Part shown: positions 17,345 through 24,873 of the stretch, piece by piece
How positions within the stretch are numbered: position 1 is the first letter of the stretch
How the letters are laid out: each line of letters opens with the position of its first letter
NCBI GenBank assembly: GCA_945898055.1
Contig: CAMDGV010000052.1
Span: forward strand, 1 to 32,710
DNA: 32,710 nucleotides
From: Akkermansia muciniphila
GTDB lineage: Bacteria; Verrucomicrobiota; Verrucomicrobiia; Limisphaerales; UBA9464
Direction: 5' to 3'
The notes under the pieces: model-generated
Databases searched by the model: none
The model's input: only the letters and a program-made list of their open reading frames with translations
Told to the model about the DNA's origin: nothing
Position numbers and translations under genes: made by a program

Positions 17345-17359
17345 TTAGAGAGACTCTAA
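17345..17359. promoter_or_regulatory. Small perfect inverted repeat in a divergent AT-rich region
   Basis: TTAGAG (17345-17350) and CTCTAA (17354-17359) are separated by 3 bp, 41 bp upstream of the pseudopilin start and 91 bp upstream of the oxidoreductase start. The surrounding 146 bp gap is clearly AT-richer than the genes, consistent with a promoter zone. It could be an operator for either divergent gene; no regulator family can be named. Confidence 0.3.
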
Positions 17360-17450
17360 AATAAAACGCGTCAAAATATAAATAAAAAATCATCCGTCCA
17401 TTGGTCATCTTTTGTATGGCGCAACCCTCCGGTTCCTTCAGTTTTTCTAG

Positions 17451-18836
17451 ATGGTGCACTTTGACGCAATCGTTGTGGGGGGGGGAAGCGCTGGCTATGC
17501 GGCGGCACGGTCCTTGGTCGCTGGTGGAGCTCGTACCGCAGTGGTGGATGGCGCTACGGAACTTGGCGGACTCTGTATTCTTCGTGGGTGTATGCCTACC
17601 AAAGCTCTTCTGCACGCCGCAGAACTGCGTCAATCAATTCGAGATGCCGTTCACTGGGGTATTGACGCCGGAACTGTGACGGTTGATCCCCAGCGTCTCT
17701 TTGCTCGGAAAAATACCTTGATCGAGGATTTTGCCGGATTCCGCCGTCAGCAGTTGTCCGATGGACGTTTTGAACTCTTTCGCTCTGCGGCGTGGTTTAC
17801 TGGTCCGAACACGCTCGCTTTGGCCGATGGCCAGAGTCTTCACGCACCCCATTTCGTGATTGCCACAGGCTCGGTGTTGACACCGTCACTCGTTCCGGGA
17901 ATGGAGGAGGCTGGCTTTTGGACCAGTGACACCGCCCTTTTAGAACGCCCTTTTCCTCGCTCGCTTATCGTTTTAGGCGGGGGTGCCGTGGCTTTGGAGT
18001 TTGCTCAGTTCTTCGCTCGAATGGGGACTCGAGTGACGCTGATTCAACGGGGGAATCAACTGCTCTCAGAGGCGGATCCCGATGTCGCAACCGCGCTGGA
18101 ATCGGCCTTCCAACGCGAGGGAATCGAGGTCATCACCGGAACTCAACTGGATCGAGTCGTGAGGGATTCGGGCGGGGTCCGAGTTCTGTTCCGGCAGGGA
18201 GAAACTCTTCGTGAAGTGGTCGCTGAAGAACTTTTTTCGGGACTAGGGCGGAGACCGAACACTTCTGGATTAGGGCTCGATGCGGCGGGCGTTCAATTGG
18301 AGGGGCAGAGGATCCGTGTGGATCTAAACCAGAAAACCTCGGCCCCAAGTGTCTATGCGGCCGGTGATTGTTGTGGGCCCCATGAAATTGTTCATTTGGC
18401 GATCCGTCAGGGCGAAGTTGCGGCGAGCAATATTCTGAACAAAAGAGCGGCCATGGATTATCGGGTGCTCCTCGGAGTGGTGTTCACCGAACCTCAAGTA
18501 GCTTGGGTGGGCTTGACCGAACGAACCGCCGCCCAGCAGGGTGTGAAAGTGCGGGTCGCGTCCTACCCCTTTAATGATCACGGCAAGTCAATGATTCTTG
18601 GCGCTCAAGAAGGTTTTGTAAAACTTTTAGCAGATCCAAAAACAGGTGAACTCCTTGGGGGAGCTTGTGTCGGTCCTCAGGGTGGGGAATTGATTCACGA
18701 AATTGCCGTCGCACTCTCTGCCCGGATGACCGCCGCGCAGTTGGCTGCCGTGCCTCATTATCACCCGACTTTAGCTGAAATCTGGACTTATCCCGCCGAG
18801 GAACTGGCGGAACAGTGCGGTCCTGAGGTCAACTAA
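17451..18836 (+). CDS. Class I pyridine nucleotide-disulfide oxidoreductase (Lpd/glutathione-reductase type)
   Basis: This FAD/NAD(P)-dependent flavoprotein (461 aa) has the complete set of class I motifs. These are the FAD loop V-V-G-G-G-S-A-G-Y-A-A-A (8-19), redox-active G-G-L-C-I-L-R-G-C-M-P-T-K (Cys42/Cys47), the NAD(P) loop V-L-G-G-G-A-V-A-L-E-F-A-Q, A-A-G-D-C-C in the second FAD site, and the C-terminal catalytic pair in H-Y-H-P-T-L-A-E. It should reduce a disulfide or dihydrolipoyl-like partner in the cytoplasm. No E2 acyltransferase or other 2-oxoacid dehydrogenase genes adjoin, so I do not call it lpd; mercuric reductase is unlikely without an HMA domain or C-terminal Cys pair. RibF and PolX follow on the same strand after a 100 bp gap. 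The N-terminal ATG has no Shine-Dalgarno sequence. Confidence 0.9.
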   Translation: MVHFDAIVVGGGSAGYAAARSLVAGGARTAVVDGATELGGLCILRGCMPTKALLHAAELRQSIRDAVHWGIDAGTVTVDPQRLFARKNTLIEDFAGFRRQQLSDGRFELFRSAAWFTGPNTLALADGQSLHAPHFVIATGSVLTPSLVPGMEEAGFWTSDTALLERPFPRSLIVLGGGAVALEFAQFFARMGTRVTLIQRGNQLLSEADPDVATALESAFQREGIEVITGTQLDRVVRDSGGVRVLFRQGETLREVVAEELFSGLGRRPNTSGLGLDAAGVQLEGQRIRVDLNQKTSAPSVYAAGDCCGPHEIVHLAIRQGEVAASNILNKRAAMDYRVLLGVVFTEPQVAWVGLTERTAAQQGVKVRVASYPFNDHGKSMILGAQEGFVKLLADPKTGELLGGACVGPQGGELIHEIAVALSARMTAAQLAAVPHYHPTLAEIWTYPAEELAEQCGPEVN

Positions 18837-18936
18837 CGATTAGAAGATCGAAAAGACATCGGCTTGGAACTTCTCAGCAATCTGCCTCAGTCTTCACTCG
18901 TGGAGACTAACTCGATAAAGCCCGCTCACTTTTCCT

Positions 18937-19857
18937 GTGGATATCCTTTCTGAACCGCTTCCGCTGTCGCCAAATGGCGTTTGTCTTGCCTTGGGAATGT
19001 TCGATGGCATCCACCTTGGACATCAGCATGTGGTCCGACAGGCCCTGCTCGATGCGCGCGCAATGGGAGCAAATTCGGTCGTCGCTTCGTTTGATCCGCA
19101 TCCTTTGACCGTGGTTCGACCGGAAAAAGCCCCACGTTTGATTCAATCGTTGACGGGGCGATTGGATCAAATTCGGCGTCTCGGAGCGGATGCGGCGTTA
19201 GTGCTTCGCTTTGATGCCGTGTTTAGCCAGCGGACAGGGGAAGAATTTGTCCGCAGTTTGGCTGGAGGGTTCGGACGCCTTCGTAGTTTTACGGTCGGAC
19301 AAGGGTTTCATTTTGGTCATGGACGTAGTGGTAATGTGGCCTTACTGCGGGGACTCGGACGTGAATTGGGTTTCACTGTAAATGCGATGGCTCCCATCCA
19401 CATTGGGGCCGAAGTGGTTAGCAGCACCCGAGTGCGTGCGGCTTTGCGGGAAGGGCGTCTGGGGCATGTAGCTGAGTTGCTCGGACGTCCCTATTCAATT
19501 TCGGCTAAGGTGGTCAAAGGGGATCAATTAGGTCGCACCTTGGGTTTTCCTACGGCCAATTTGGAGGTGGATGGATTGGAATTACCGCCGGTGGGTGTCT
19601 ATGCGGTTTGGGTCCGAGTTCAGGGGCAGGAATACCCTGGCGCACTCAATCTCGGCTTTCGACCTACCGTCGCTCTTTCCAAGCCGCAGATGCGTCTTGA
19701 AGTCCATCTGATCAACTTCAACGCAGATCTTTATGGACAAACTATTTTGGTGGAATGGGTAAAGTTAGTACGGACAGAGAAGCGGTTTAACGGGTTGCCA
19801 GCGCTCCGTGCCCAGATTGCTCGTGATGTCGCTGCCGTGACGACTCTCCTTTGCTAA
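18937..19857 (+). CDS. ribF: Bifunctional riboflavin kinase/FAD synthetase
   Basis: RibF phosphorylates riboflavin to FMN and adenylylates FMN to FAD in the cytoplasm. The 306-residue length is typical. The adenylyltransferase half shows A-L-G-M-F-D-G-I-H-L-G-H (18-29), the nucleotidyl-transferase HxGH-like motif, and S-S-T-R-V-R (172-177). The kinase half shows G-R-T-L-G-F-P-T-A-N (199-208) and G-V-Y-A-V-W-V. GTG 18937 is the first possible start after an in-frame stop at 18916 and places the FDG motif at the usual distance. It is preceded by TTTTCCT rather than a Shine-Dalgarno sequence. It makes the FAD that ApbE consumes, but is 12 kb from the apbE unit and on the other strand, so a regulatory link is only speculation. 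Confidence 0.97.
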   Translation: MDILSEPLPLSPNGVCLALGMFDGIHLGHQHVVRQALLDARAMGANSVVASFDPHPLTVVRPEKAPRLIQSLTGRLDQIRRLGADAALVLRFDAVFSQRTGEEFVRSLAGGFGRLRSFTVGQGFHFGHGRSGNVALLRGLGRELGFTVNAMAPIHIGAEVVSSTRVRAALREGRLGHVAELLGRPYSISAKVVKGDQLGRTLGFPTANLEVDGLELPPVGVYAVWVRVQGQEYPGALNLGFRPTVALSKPQMRLEVHLINFNADLYGQTILVEWVKLVRTEKRFNGLPALRAQIARDVAAVTTLLC

Positions 19858-19932
19858 TTTACCCACGCTTTATCAAGACACAGGCGCTGAGTGACCTTTT
19901 CTCTGCGGTTTTTCCCTGATAGACTGTCGGCC

Positions 19933-21687
19933 ATGGACAAGAATGAGGTCGCTGCTGTGCTGGGGCAGATTGGGATATTACTCGAATTAAAAGGTGAGAA
20001 CCCCTTTAAAACGCGGGCTTATCTCACTGCGGTTCGTGTTTTGGAAAGCCTAGAAGGATCACTCGAAGAATTGGTTGCAGCGAAACGTTTAGGGGAACTC
20101 AAGGGGTTCGGCGAGGCTTTACAAGATAAAGTAACCATTTTGGTCACCACGGGCCGTCTGCCCTATTACGAAGAACTTAAAGCTTCTTTGCCCCCCGGAT
20201 TGCCGGCACTTCTCGAAATTCAAGGGCTAGGACCTAAAAAGGTAAAACGCTTGTTCGACGAACTTGGGGTGGATTCCGTCGAGACGTTGGAGGCCGCTTG
20301 TAAAGAGAATCGGATCGCCGGCTTAGAAGGCTTTGGCGAGAAATCGCAGAGCAAAATCTTGGAGGCGATTGCTTTCAAACGGCAGTTCGCTTCGCGCCAT
20401 AGGTTAATCGATGCACTTATCCAAGCGGATCCCATTCTGGAGTTCCTGCGCGGCCATCCCCATGTCGTTCGCTGCTCGACAGCAGGAAGTTTGCGCCGAT
20501 GGAAAGAGGTCATCGGTGATATCGACTTTCTGGTCTCTTCAAGAGAACCCCTGAGGGTCATCGAAGACTTCGTCTCGCAACTAGGAGTTAGATCGATCCT
20601 CGTCAAGGGTGACACCAAAGCCGCGGTCATTCTTGGTGAAGGTATCCAAGCGGATCTACGGGTTGTCACAGACTCTGAATACCCTTTTGCGTTAGCCTAT
20701 TTTACTGGATCCAAAGAGCACAATATCGTCATGCGTCAGCGGGCCATCTCCCGTGGATTGCGTCTCAATGAATACGGTTTATTTCGGAGCAATGAGGAAA
20801 CGCGCGACCCGGCCCTGCGAGTCCCCTGTTATGAGGAACGGGATATTTTTGAAGCCCTAGGGATGGCCTTTGTTCCACCTGAACTGCGAGAGGATCAGGG
20901 TGAATTTAGCGCAGCGGAAGCGGGATCCTTGCCTCGTTTGATTGAGTGGACCGAACTTCGTGGGTCCTTGCATAATCACTCCAATTGGTCGGACGGTCGT
21001 GATTCTTTGGAAACCATCGCCGCCCAAGCCCACGAACTAGGCCTCGATTATTGGGCCATCACTGATCATTCACGCGCCTCCTTTCAAGCCAATGGACTTG
21101 ACGCCGTGCGCCTAGCCAATCAGATCCAAGCGATTCAAAAAATCAATGAATCCTACGCAGCCGAAGGAAGTGATTTCAGACTTCTGACTGGATCCGAAGT
21201 CGATATATTAAAGGAAGGGTTAGACTTCTCGGATGAGATTCTCGCCGGCTTAGACGTGGTTGTCGCGAGCTTACATGTTCCCTCAGGTGACGGAGCAGAA
21301 AATACTCGCAGACTTATCCGGGCGGCGGAAAATCCCCATGTCCATATGTTAGGGCATCTCACTGGGCGACTGTTACTTGAACGAGATGCCTATAAAATGG
21401 ATATCGACAGTGTTTTGGATGCATGTGCTGCGACGGGAACTTGGGTAGAACTGAATGCGAATCCCTATCGATTTGACCTCGATTGGAGGGTCTGGCGTCG
21501 AGCTCGAGATAAGGGGGTCAAGTGCGTCATTAACTGCGATGCACATCGGCTTGAGCATTTTGATTTTCTTCGTCTGGGCACAGGAATCGCTCGCAAAGGT
21601 TGGCTGAGAAAAGGGGATGTTGTTAATACTCGGAATCTCGCGGAACTGCGGAGCTCTTTAGCGACGAAACGGTCCCGACCTTCCTGA
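19933..21687 (+). CDS. polX: DNA polymerase X with C-terminal PHP domain
   Basis: Bacterial/archaeal PolX fills gaps in base excision repair and carries a metal-dependent 3'-5' exonuclease in its PHP domain. From ATG 19933 the protein is 584 residues, close to the usual 570. Domains in order: an 8-kDa-like N-terminal helix-hairpin-helix region (G-E-N-P-F-K-T-R-A-Y at 21-30), HhH motif L-E-I-Q-G-L-G-P-K-K (94-103), and the nucleotidyltransferase core G-S-L-R-R-W-K-E-V-I-G-D-I-D-F-L (185-200) with catalytic Asp196/Asp198 and a third Asp in Q-A-D-L-R-V-V (Asp241). The template loop F-T-G-S-K-E-H-N follows, then the PHP domain starting L-H-N-H-S-N-W-S-D-G (346-355) and ending in I-N-C-D-A-H. An in-frame GTG 42 bp upstream adds 14 residues and is less likely. 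It ends 16 bp before the convergent hydrolase gene. Confidence 0.96.
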   Translation: MDKNEVAAVLGQIGILLELKGENPFKTRAYLTAVRVLESLEGSLEELVAAKRLGELKGFGEALQDKVTILVTTGRLPYYEELKASLPPGLPALLEIQGLGPKKVKRLFDELGVDSVETLEAACKENRIAGLEGFGEKSQSKILEAIAFKRQFASRHRLIDALIQADPILEFLRGHPHVVRCSTAGSLRRWKEVIGDIDFLVSSREPLRVIEDFVSQLGVRSILVKGDTKAAVILGEGIQADLRVVTDSEYPFALAYFTGSKEHNIVMRQRAISRGLRLNEYGLFRSNEETRDPALRVPCYEERDIFEALGMAFVPPELREDQGEFSAAEAGSLPRLIEWTELRGSLHNHSNWSDGRDSLETIAAQAHELGLDYWAITDHSRASFQANGLDAVRLANQIQAIQKINESYAAEGSDFRLLTGSEVDILKEGLDFSDEILAGLDVVVASLHVPSGDGAENTRRLIRAAENPHVHMLGHLTGRLLLERDAYKMDIDSVLDACAATGTWVELNANPYRFDLDWRVWRRARDKGVKCVINCDAHRLEHFDFLRLGTGIARKGWLRKGDVVNTRNLAELRSSLATKRSRPS

Positions 21688-21703
21688 CTGTTGGCTTGTC
21701 TCC

Positions 21704-23842
21704 TCACTCGGTCGTTTTTATTAGTTCCCAACTTTCGCCAAAAAATTGAGCGGCGATCACCCCTTTTCCGCCGATCCGTTCGGACAAGGGAACGCGGAGG
21801 TCAAGAATCGCCCAGTCAGGAAGTTTGGGCGTCTGCAACGAATTCGACTCGGCAGCAAACTGCGGAAAAGTGAAGCCGCTGTTAATCACCACATAACGCT
21901 TTGGGTTTAATGGATTAGGAAAAATAAAGACGGGTACTTGCTGGGTAGGATCATAGGTCTTGTTACCAACTCGGATGCTCTTGCTGTTCCATTGGATGGG
22001 TAATTGATGAGCAATCCGGGCCAAAATTCGGTTGGATCTTGGGTCGCCCCAAAGAATCAAATGATGATCCTGAAGATCTGCTGCCGAAATGTCGGAATCT
22101 CTCTTGAGACGCGGTTCGCCCCGGAAATAGCGGCGCCAATGAAAAATCGCTTCGGCTCGCTCAGTCTCAACCCAAGCACCGACGGCGGCGTTTAAGGGTT
22201 GTCCTGTTGGTTGCACCATGACAAACGAGTCCATAAAGGCATCATCAATCGGTCCTTGAAGATTGTGCCGTTTTAAAAGTAGCGCCTTACGGTTCTGTTC
22301 TGGACTTTTCTTAGACCACCGCCCATTTGTCTTTTTCACCTCGTAACTCCAAGTGCTGTTTCGGTGTCCATCAAGAGACGGAGCGAAGACGGTTGGGTGG
22401 AATCCCAAGTCCTGCCCATCCACAACGAGACGAGCCCCTTTGCCGACTCGACTTGCGGGAACTAATTTCAATGATAAATGGGTCACGTTACCCGTTTTGA
22501 CTTCAAGACGAACGGTGTCTTTTTCTTGAATAACTTCGGAATCGACGCGCGCCTCCTGCCACTGATGTTCCATCGCCTCAATTGTCACCCCATGGGCCGA
22601 ATTAAACTTCAGAGAGTGGGTGACCAATGATACTTGGGTAGGCTCCGTTTTTAACCCTTGATGAGTGGCTTCATCTACCCGTTTTTCGACCTGCTTTTTC
22701 GCCTCTTTTTCGTAGGAATGACCGGTCTTAGCACCGATAATATGGGTCATCTTCACTCCCTCTTTGAGGAGTGCTGCTTCCATCAAGTCAGCAGCCGCTT
22801 TCTGAGTGTCGATTTCACCGCTGTAGGCCACCAACGTCGAATTGGCAAAATTGATGGGACAAACAAGTGCATCATAAAATCCCCACAGTCTTTGTTCCCA
22901 CCAGGGAAAGTCACCGAGTCTCTTGCCCAACTTCTGATAGTTCTTCACATCCACAAACCCGGCACCCGGATTGATCACCGCCCATTTATCTGAGTAATGC
23001 GCTCCTAGATGCCAAGCCCCAGCGCCTCCCATCGAAAAACCGCGCAGAGCCAACTTATTGCCATCAATCGGATACACTCTGGCCACTGAATCGAGGCTCT
23101 CGAAGACGTCGGTCTCCCCAGCAAATTTAAAGGCGTTCATAAAACGGCCATACGGCTCGAGCACAAAGGTGTCGGCCGGTAGGAACGGACTCCCGCCCCT
23201 TTGTTGTCCCTCAAGAAAGGCTATTTCATTCAAGGTATCGCTGCGACCGTGGAGCCAAAGATCCAACCGGCGTGGTTGATCGTCGCCGGTTAAGTAGGTG
23301 ACCGGTACTTTTACTCCGTACGGCTGCACCGATCCATCAATCTTGGACCGGTATCCGCGCACCAAAGGAACGTGTGTTAGTTGAGTCGATATTTTAGCTT
23401 GGGCTTCAATTTCATTTTTTATATTTAGTAGCCCAGATTTGGTGTTCCATCGAGCTTCTCCTGCGGCTAGTTGTTTGGCTCGATCCAACCCAGTTTGAAG
23501 CAAAATGCGCGCGGAATTAAACTGGTTTGTGCCGGTAAAAATATCGTCCTCAAGGGCGTAACGAACGGCATTGTAATAAATCTCCACATCCGGCAGGAGC
23601 GCCTTCAGTGCAGGCTTTGATTGGAGTGATCGACGCAAGTCTTCGATTGTCTTGCCGAGCACCCAAACTTTGCCGCTGAGTTCCTCTCTAAGCTCAACTG
23701 GAATCACTAGGCCGGGTGCTGGATTCAGGTTCCGAGGATTAGGCTGAAAATCGGGCTGGACGGCTTTTTTGGCAGGAATCGTTGCGGCCAAACCAATCAC
23801 GTTCATCCACAAAAAAACGGAAGGAAAGAAAGATAATTTCAT
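21704..23842 (-). CDS. Secreted alpha/beta hydrolase, prolyl oligopeptidase/esterase type
   Basis: The 712-residue protein has an N-terminal signal peptide (FFPSVFLWMNVIGLAATIPA). A helical region to about residue 160 precedes an alpha/beta-hydrolase domain. The strand-turn R-R-L-D-L-W-L-H-G-R supplies the oxyanion region and R-G-F-S-M-G-G-A-G-A-W-H carries nucleophile Ser270. S-G-E-I-D near 342-345 and the G-H-S-Y around His375 complete a plausible triad. The remaining 330 residues are beta-rich with no named motif; one stretch, L-I-L-W-G-D-P-R-S-N, recalls segments of planctomycete/verrucomicrobial polysaccharide esterases. The substrate is unknown: ester-linked carbohydrate or peptide are both possible. 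The divergent RhaEW-type locus lies just upstream, 95 bp past the regulator's stop, on the same strand as the regulator. A rhamnose-polysaccharide role is thus conceivable but unproven. Confidence 0.85.
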   Translation of the reverse strand: MKLSFFPSVFLWMNVIGLAATIPAKKAVQPDFQPNPRNLNPAPGLVIPVELREELSGKVWVLGKTIEDLRRSLQSKPALKALLPDVEIYYNAVRYALEDDIFTGTNQFNSARILLQTGLDRAKQLAAGEARWNTKSGLLNIKNEIEAQAKISTQLTHVPLVRGYRSKIDGSVQPYGVKVPVTYLTGDDQPRRLDLWLHGRSDTLNEIAFLEGQQRGGSPFLPADTFVLEPYGRFMNAFKFAGETDVFESLDSVARVYPIDGNKLALRGFSMGGAGAWHLGAHYSDKWAVINPGAGFVDVKNYQKLGKRLGDFPWWEQRLWGFYDALVCPINFANSTLVAYSGEIDTQKAAADLMEAALLKEGVKMTHIIGAKTGHSYEKEAKKQVEKRVDEATHQGLKTEPTQVSLVTHSLKFNSAHGVTIEAMEHQWQEARVDSEVIQEKDTVRLEVKTGNVTHLSLKLVPASRVGKGARLVVDGQDLGFHPTVFAPSLDGHRNSTWSYEVKKTNGRWSKKSPEQNRKALLLKRHNLQGPIDDAFMDSFVMVQPTGQPLNAAVGAWVETERAEAIFHWRRYFRGEPRLKRDSDISAADLQDHHLILWGDPRSNRILARIAHQLPIQWNSKSIRVGNKTYDPTQQVPVFIFPNPLNPKRYVVINSGFTFPQFAAESNSLQTPKLPDWAILDLRVPLSERIGGKGVIAAQFFGESWELIKTTE

Positions 23843-23937
23843 TAGGAGAACGCTTTGAAAAGGAGCTGAAAAATGAGTCTCCTTCGAAAATGAGGCGAAG
23901 ACTTTCTAAATCAATTTCGATCGTCAACTTTCCTTAC

Positions 23938-24723
23938 TTATTCGCTAGCACAAGTGATCGTCACGCCACGTCGCCGAATCGAACGAATTAAACGCGAGGC
24001 ACTGGCAGAGTCTGTGGTCAAGAGATGATCAACCTCTTCGAGCGGGCACAATTCGCAGAGGGCTTGCCGTCCCAACTTGGTTGAATCGGCGAGAATCATC
24101 AGTTGGTCAGAGCGGTCAATCATCCTTTTCTCGCTGGCTAACACTGCCTCATTATAATTACTCACTGAAGTCACACCGACCCCGGCCGCTCCCAGTAGGG
24201 CCCAACGTGCCCGGTAACGGCCCAAGAAGGCTTCCGCCCGAGGTCCCACCACCAAACCTGAATCGGGTTCGAGCAAACCACCGGCCAAATGAACCTCCGC
24301 ACCGGGTCGCCCCGCTTTTAACCGATCAATGGCTTGCGCGATAACCAATGAATTGGTGAGAACCCGAATTTGTTTCAGAGCGATAAAATCCGCCAATTGA
24401 AAGGTGGTTGTTCCGCCATCAATCATCACCACGTCCCCTTCCTTTAAAAGGGCAGCAGCTGCACGAGCAATCGCCCGTTTGGCGTCCAACTCGAGCTCCA
24501 ATCGCCGAGCGAAAGCGGGCGGGCCCATTCGCCAAGCCCCAGTACCCGCCAATTGGATGCCACCCCAAGTTCGCACGACTTGCCCGGTTGCTTCTAATGC
24601 AGCAAAGGCCCGACGAACCGTGGCGGATGAAATCGAGAGTCGCCCGCAGGCCTCAGCCAGCGACAGCTCCGGATCCAACTCGAGCAACTCGAGGATCTGT
24701 TTGAGACGAAGGCGGCGTTTCAT
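23938..24723 (-). CDS. DeoR/GlpR-family transcriptional repressor (likely rhamnose locus regulator)
   Basis: The 261-residue protein fits the family (about 250). An N-terminal winged helix-turn-helix (LSLAEACGRLSISSATVRRA, then V-V-R-T-W-G-G) is followed by the sugar-phosphate-sensing DeoRC domain with the phosphate-binding I-D-G-G-T-T-T. L-T-N-S-L-V-I and D-S-T-K-L-G-R complete the signature. Such proteins repress until a phosphorylated sugar binds. It is divergent from the RhaEW-type gene across 150 bp; in Bacillus subtilis the equivalent enzyme gene is controlled by a DeoR-family regulator (YulB/RhaR), so control of the neighbour in response to rhamnulose-1-phosphate is a reasonable inference. 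The ATG follows TTCTCTCT with no Shine-Dalgarno sequence. The family assignment is secure; the ligand is inferred. Confidence 0.93.
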   Translation of the reverse strand: MKRRLRLKQILELLELDPELSLAEACGRLSISSATVRRAFAALEATGQVVRTWGGIQLAGTGAWRMGPPAFARRLELELDAKRAIARAAAALLKEGDVVMIDGGTTTFQLADFIALKQIRVLTNSLVIAQAIDRLKAGRPGAEVHLAGGLLEPDSGLVVGPRAEAFLGRYRARWALLGAAGVGVTSVSNYNEAVLASEKRMIDRSDQLMILADSTKLGRQALCELCPLEEVDHLLTTDSASASRLIRSIRRRGVTITCASE

Positions 24724-24873
24724 AGAGAGAAACTAAACAGTCCGAAACGTGTCAAGGAGTCAGGAACTGCTTTAACGAATCGCTAACGAGATCAGATTCC
24801 CGTTGACGTCCCCCATCTCATCTTCAGATTTCGCTCACAAATCAATCATTTTGATTTTCCCATTCCTTTATCA
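24724..24873. promoter_or_regulatory. Divergent regulatory region with candidate operator
   Basis: This 150 bp separates the DeoR-type repressor from the RhaEW-type gene and must carry both promoters. A perfect inverted repeat AATCAA (24840-24845) / TTGATT (24851-24856), with a 5 bp centre, ends 17 bp before the RhaEW start; an operator there would block transcription or sit on the leader. The match to any known DeoR box is not established. Confidence 0.4.

Noticed and set aside
17451-18836. Flavoprotein considered as dihydrolipoamide dehydrogenase (lpd) or mercuric reductase
   Set aside because: No acyltransferase or dehydrogenase partners and no mercury-resistance genes or HMA domain; only the general family is supported.
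21665-21722. CGACC/GGTCG pairing before a TTTTTA run at the polX-hydrolase junction
   Set aside because: A 5 bp stem with a loop of about 35 nt is not a credible intrinsic terminator.
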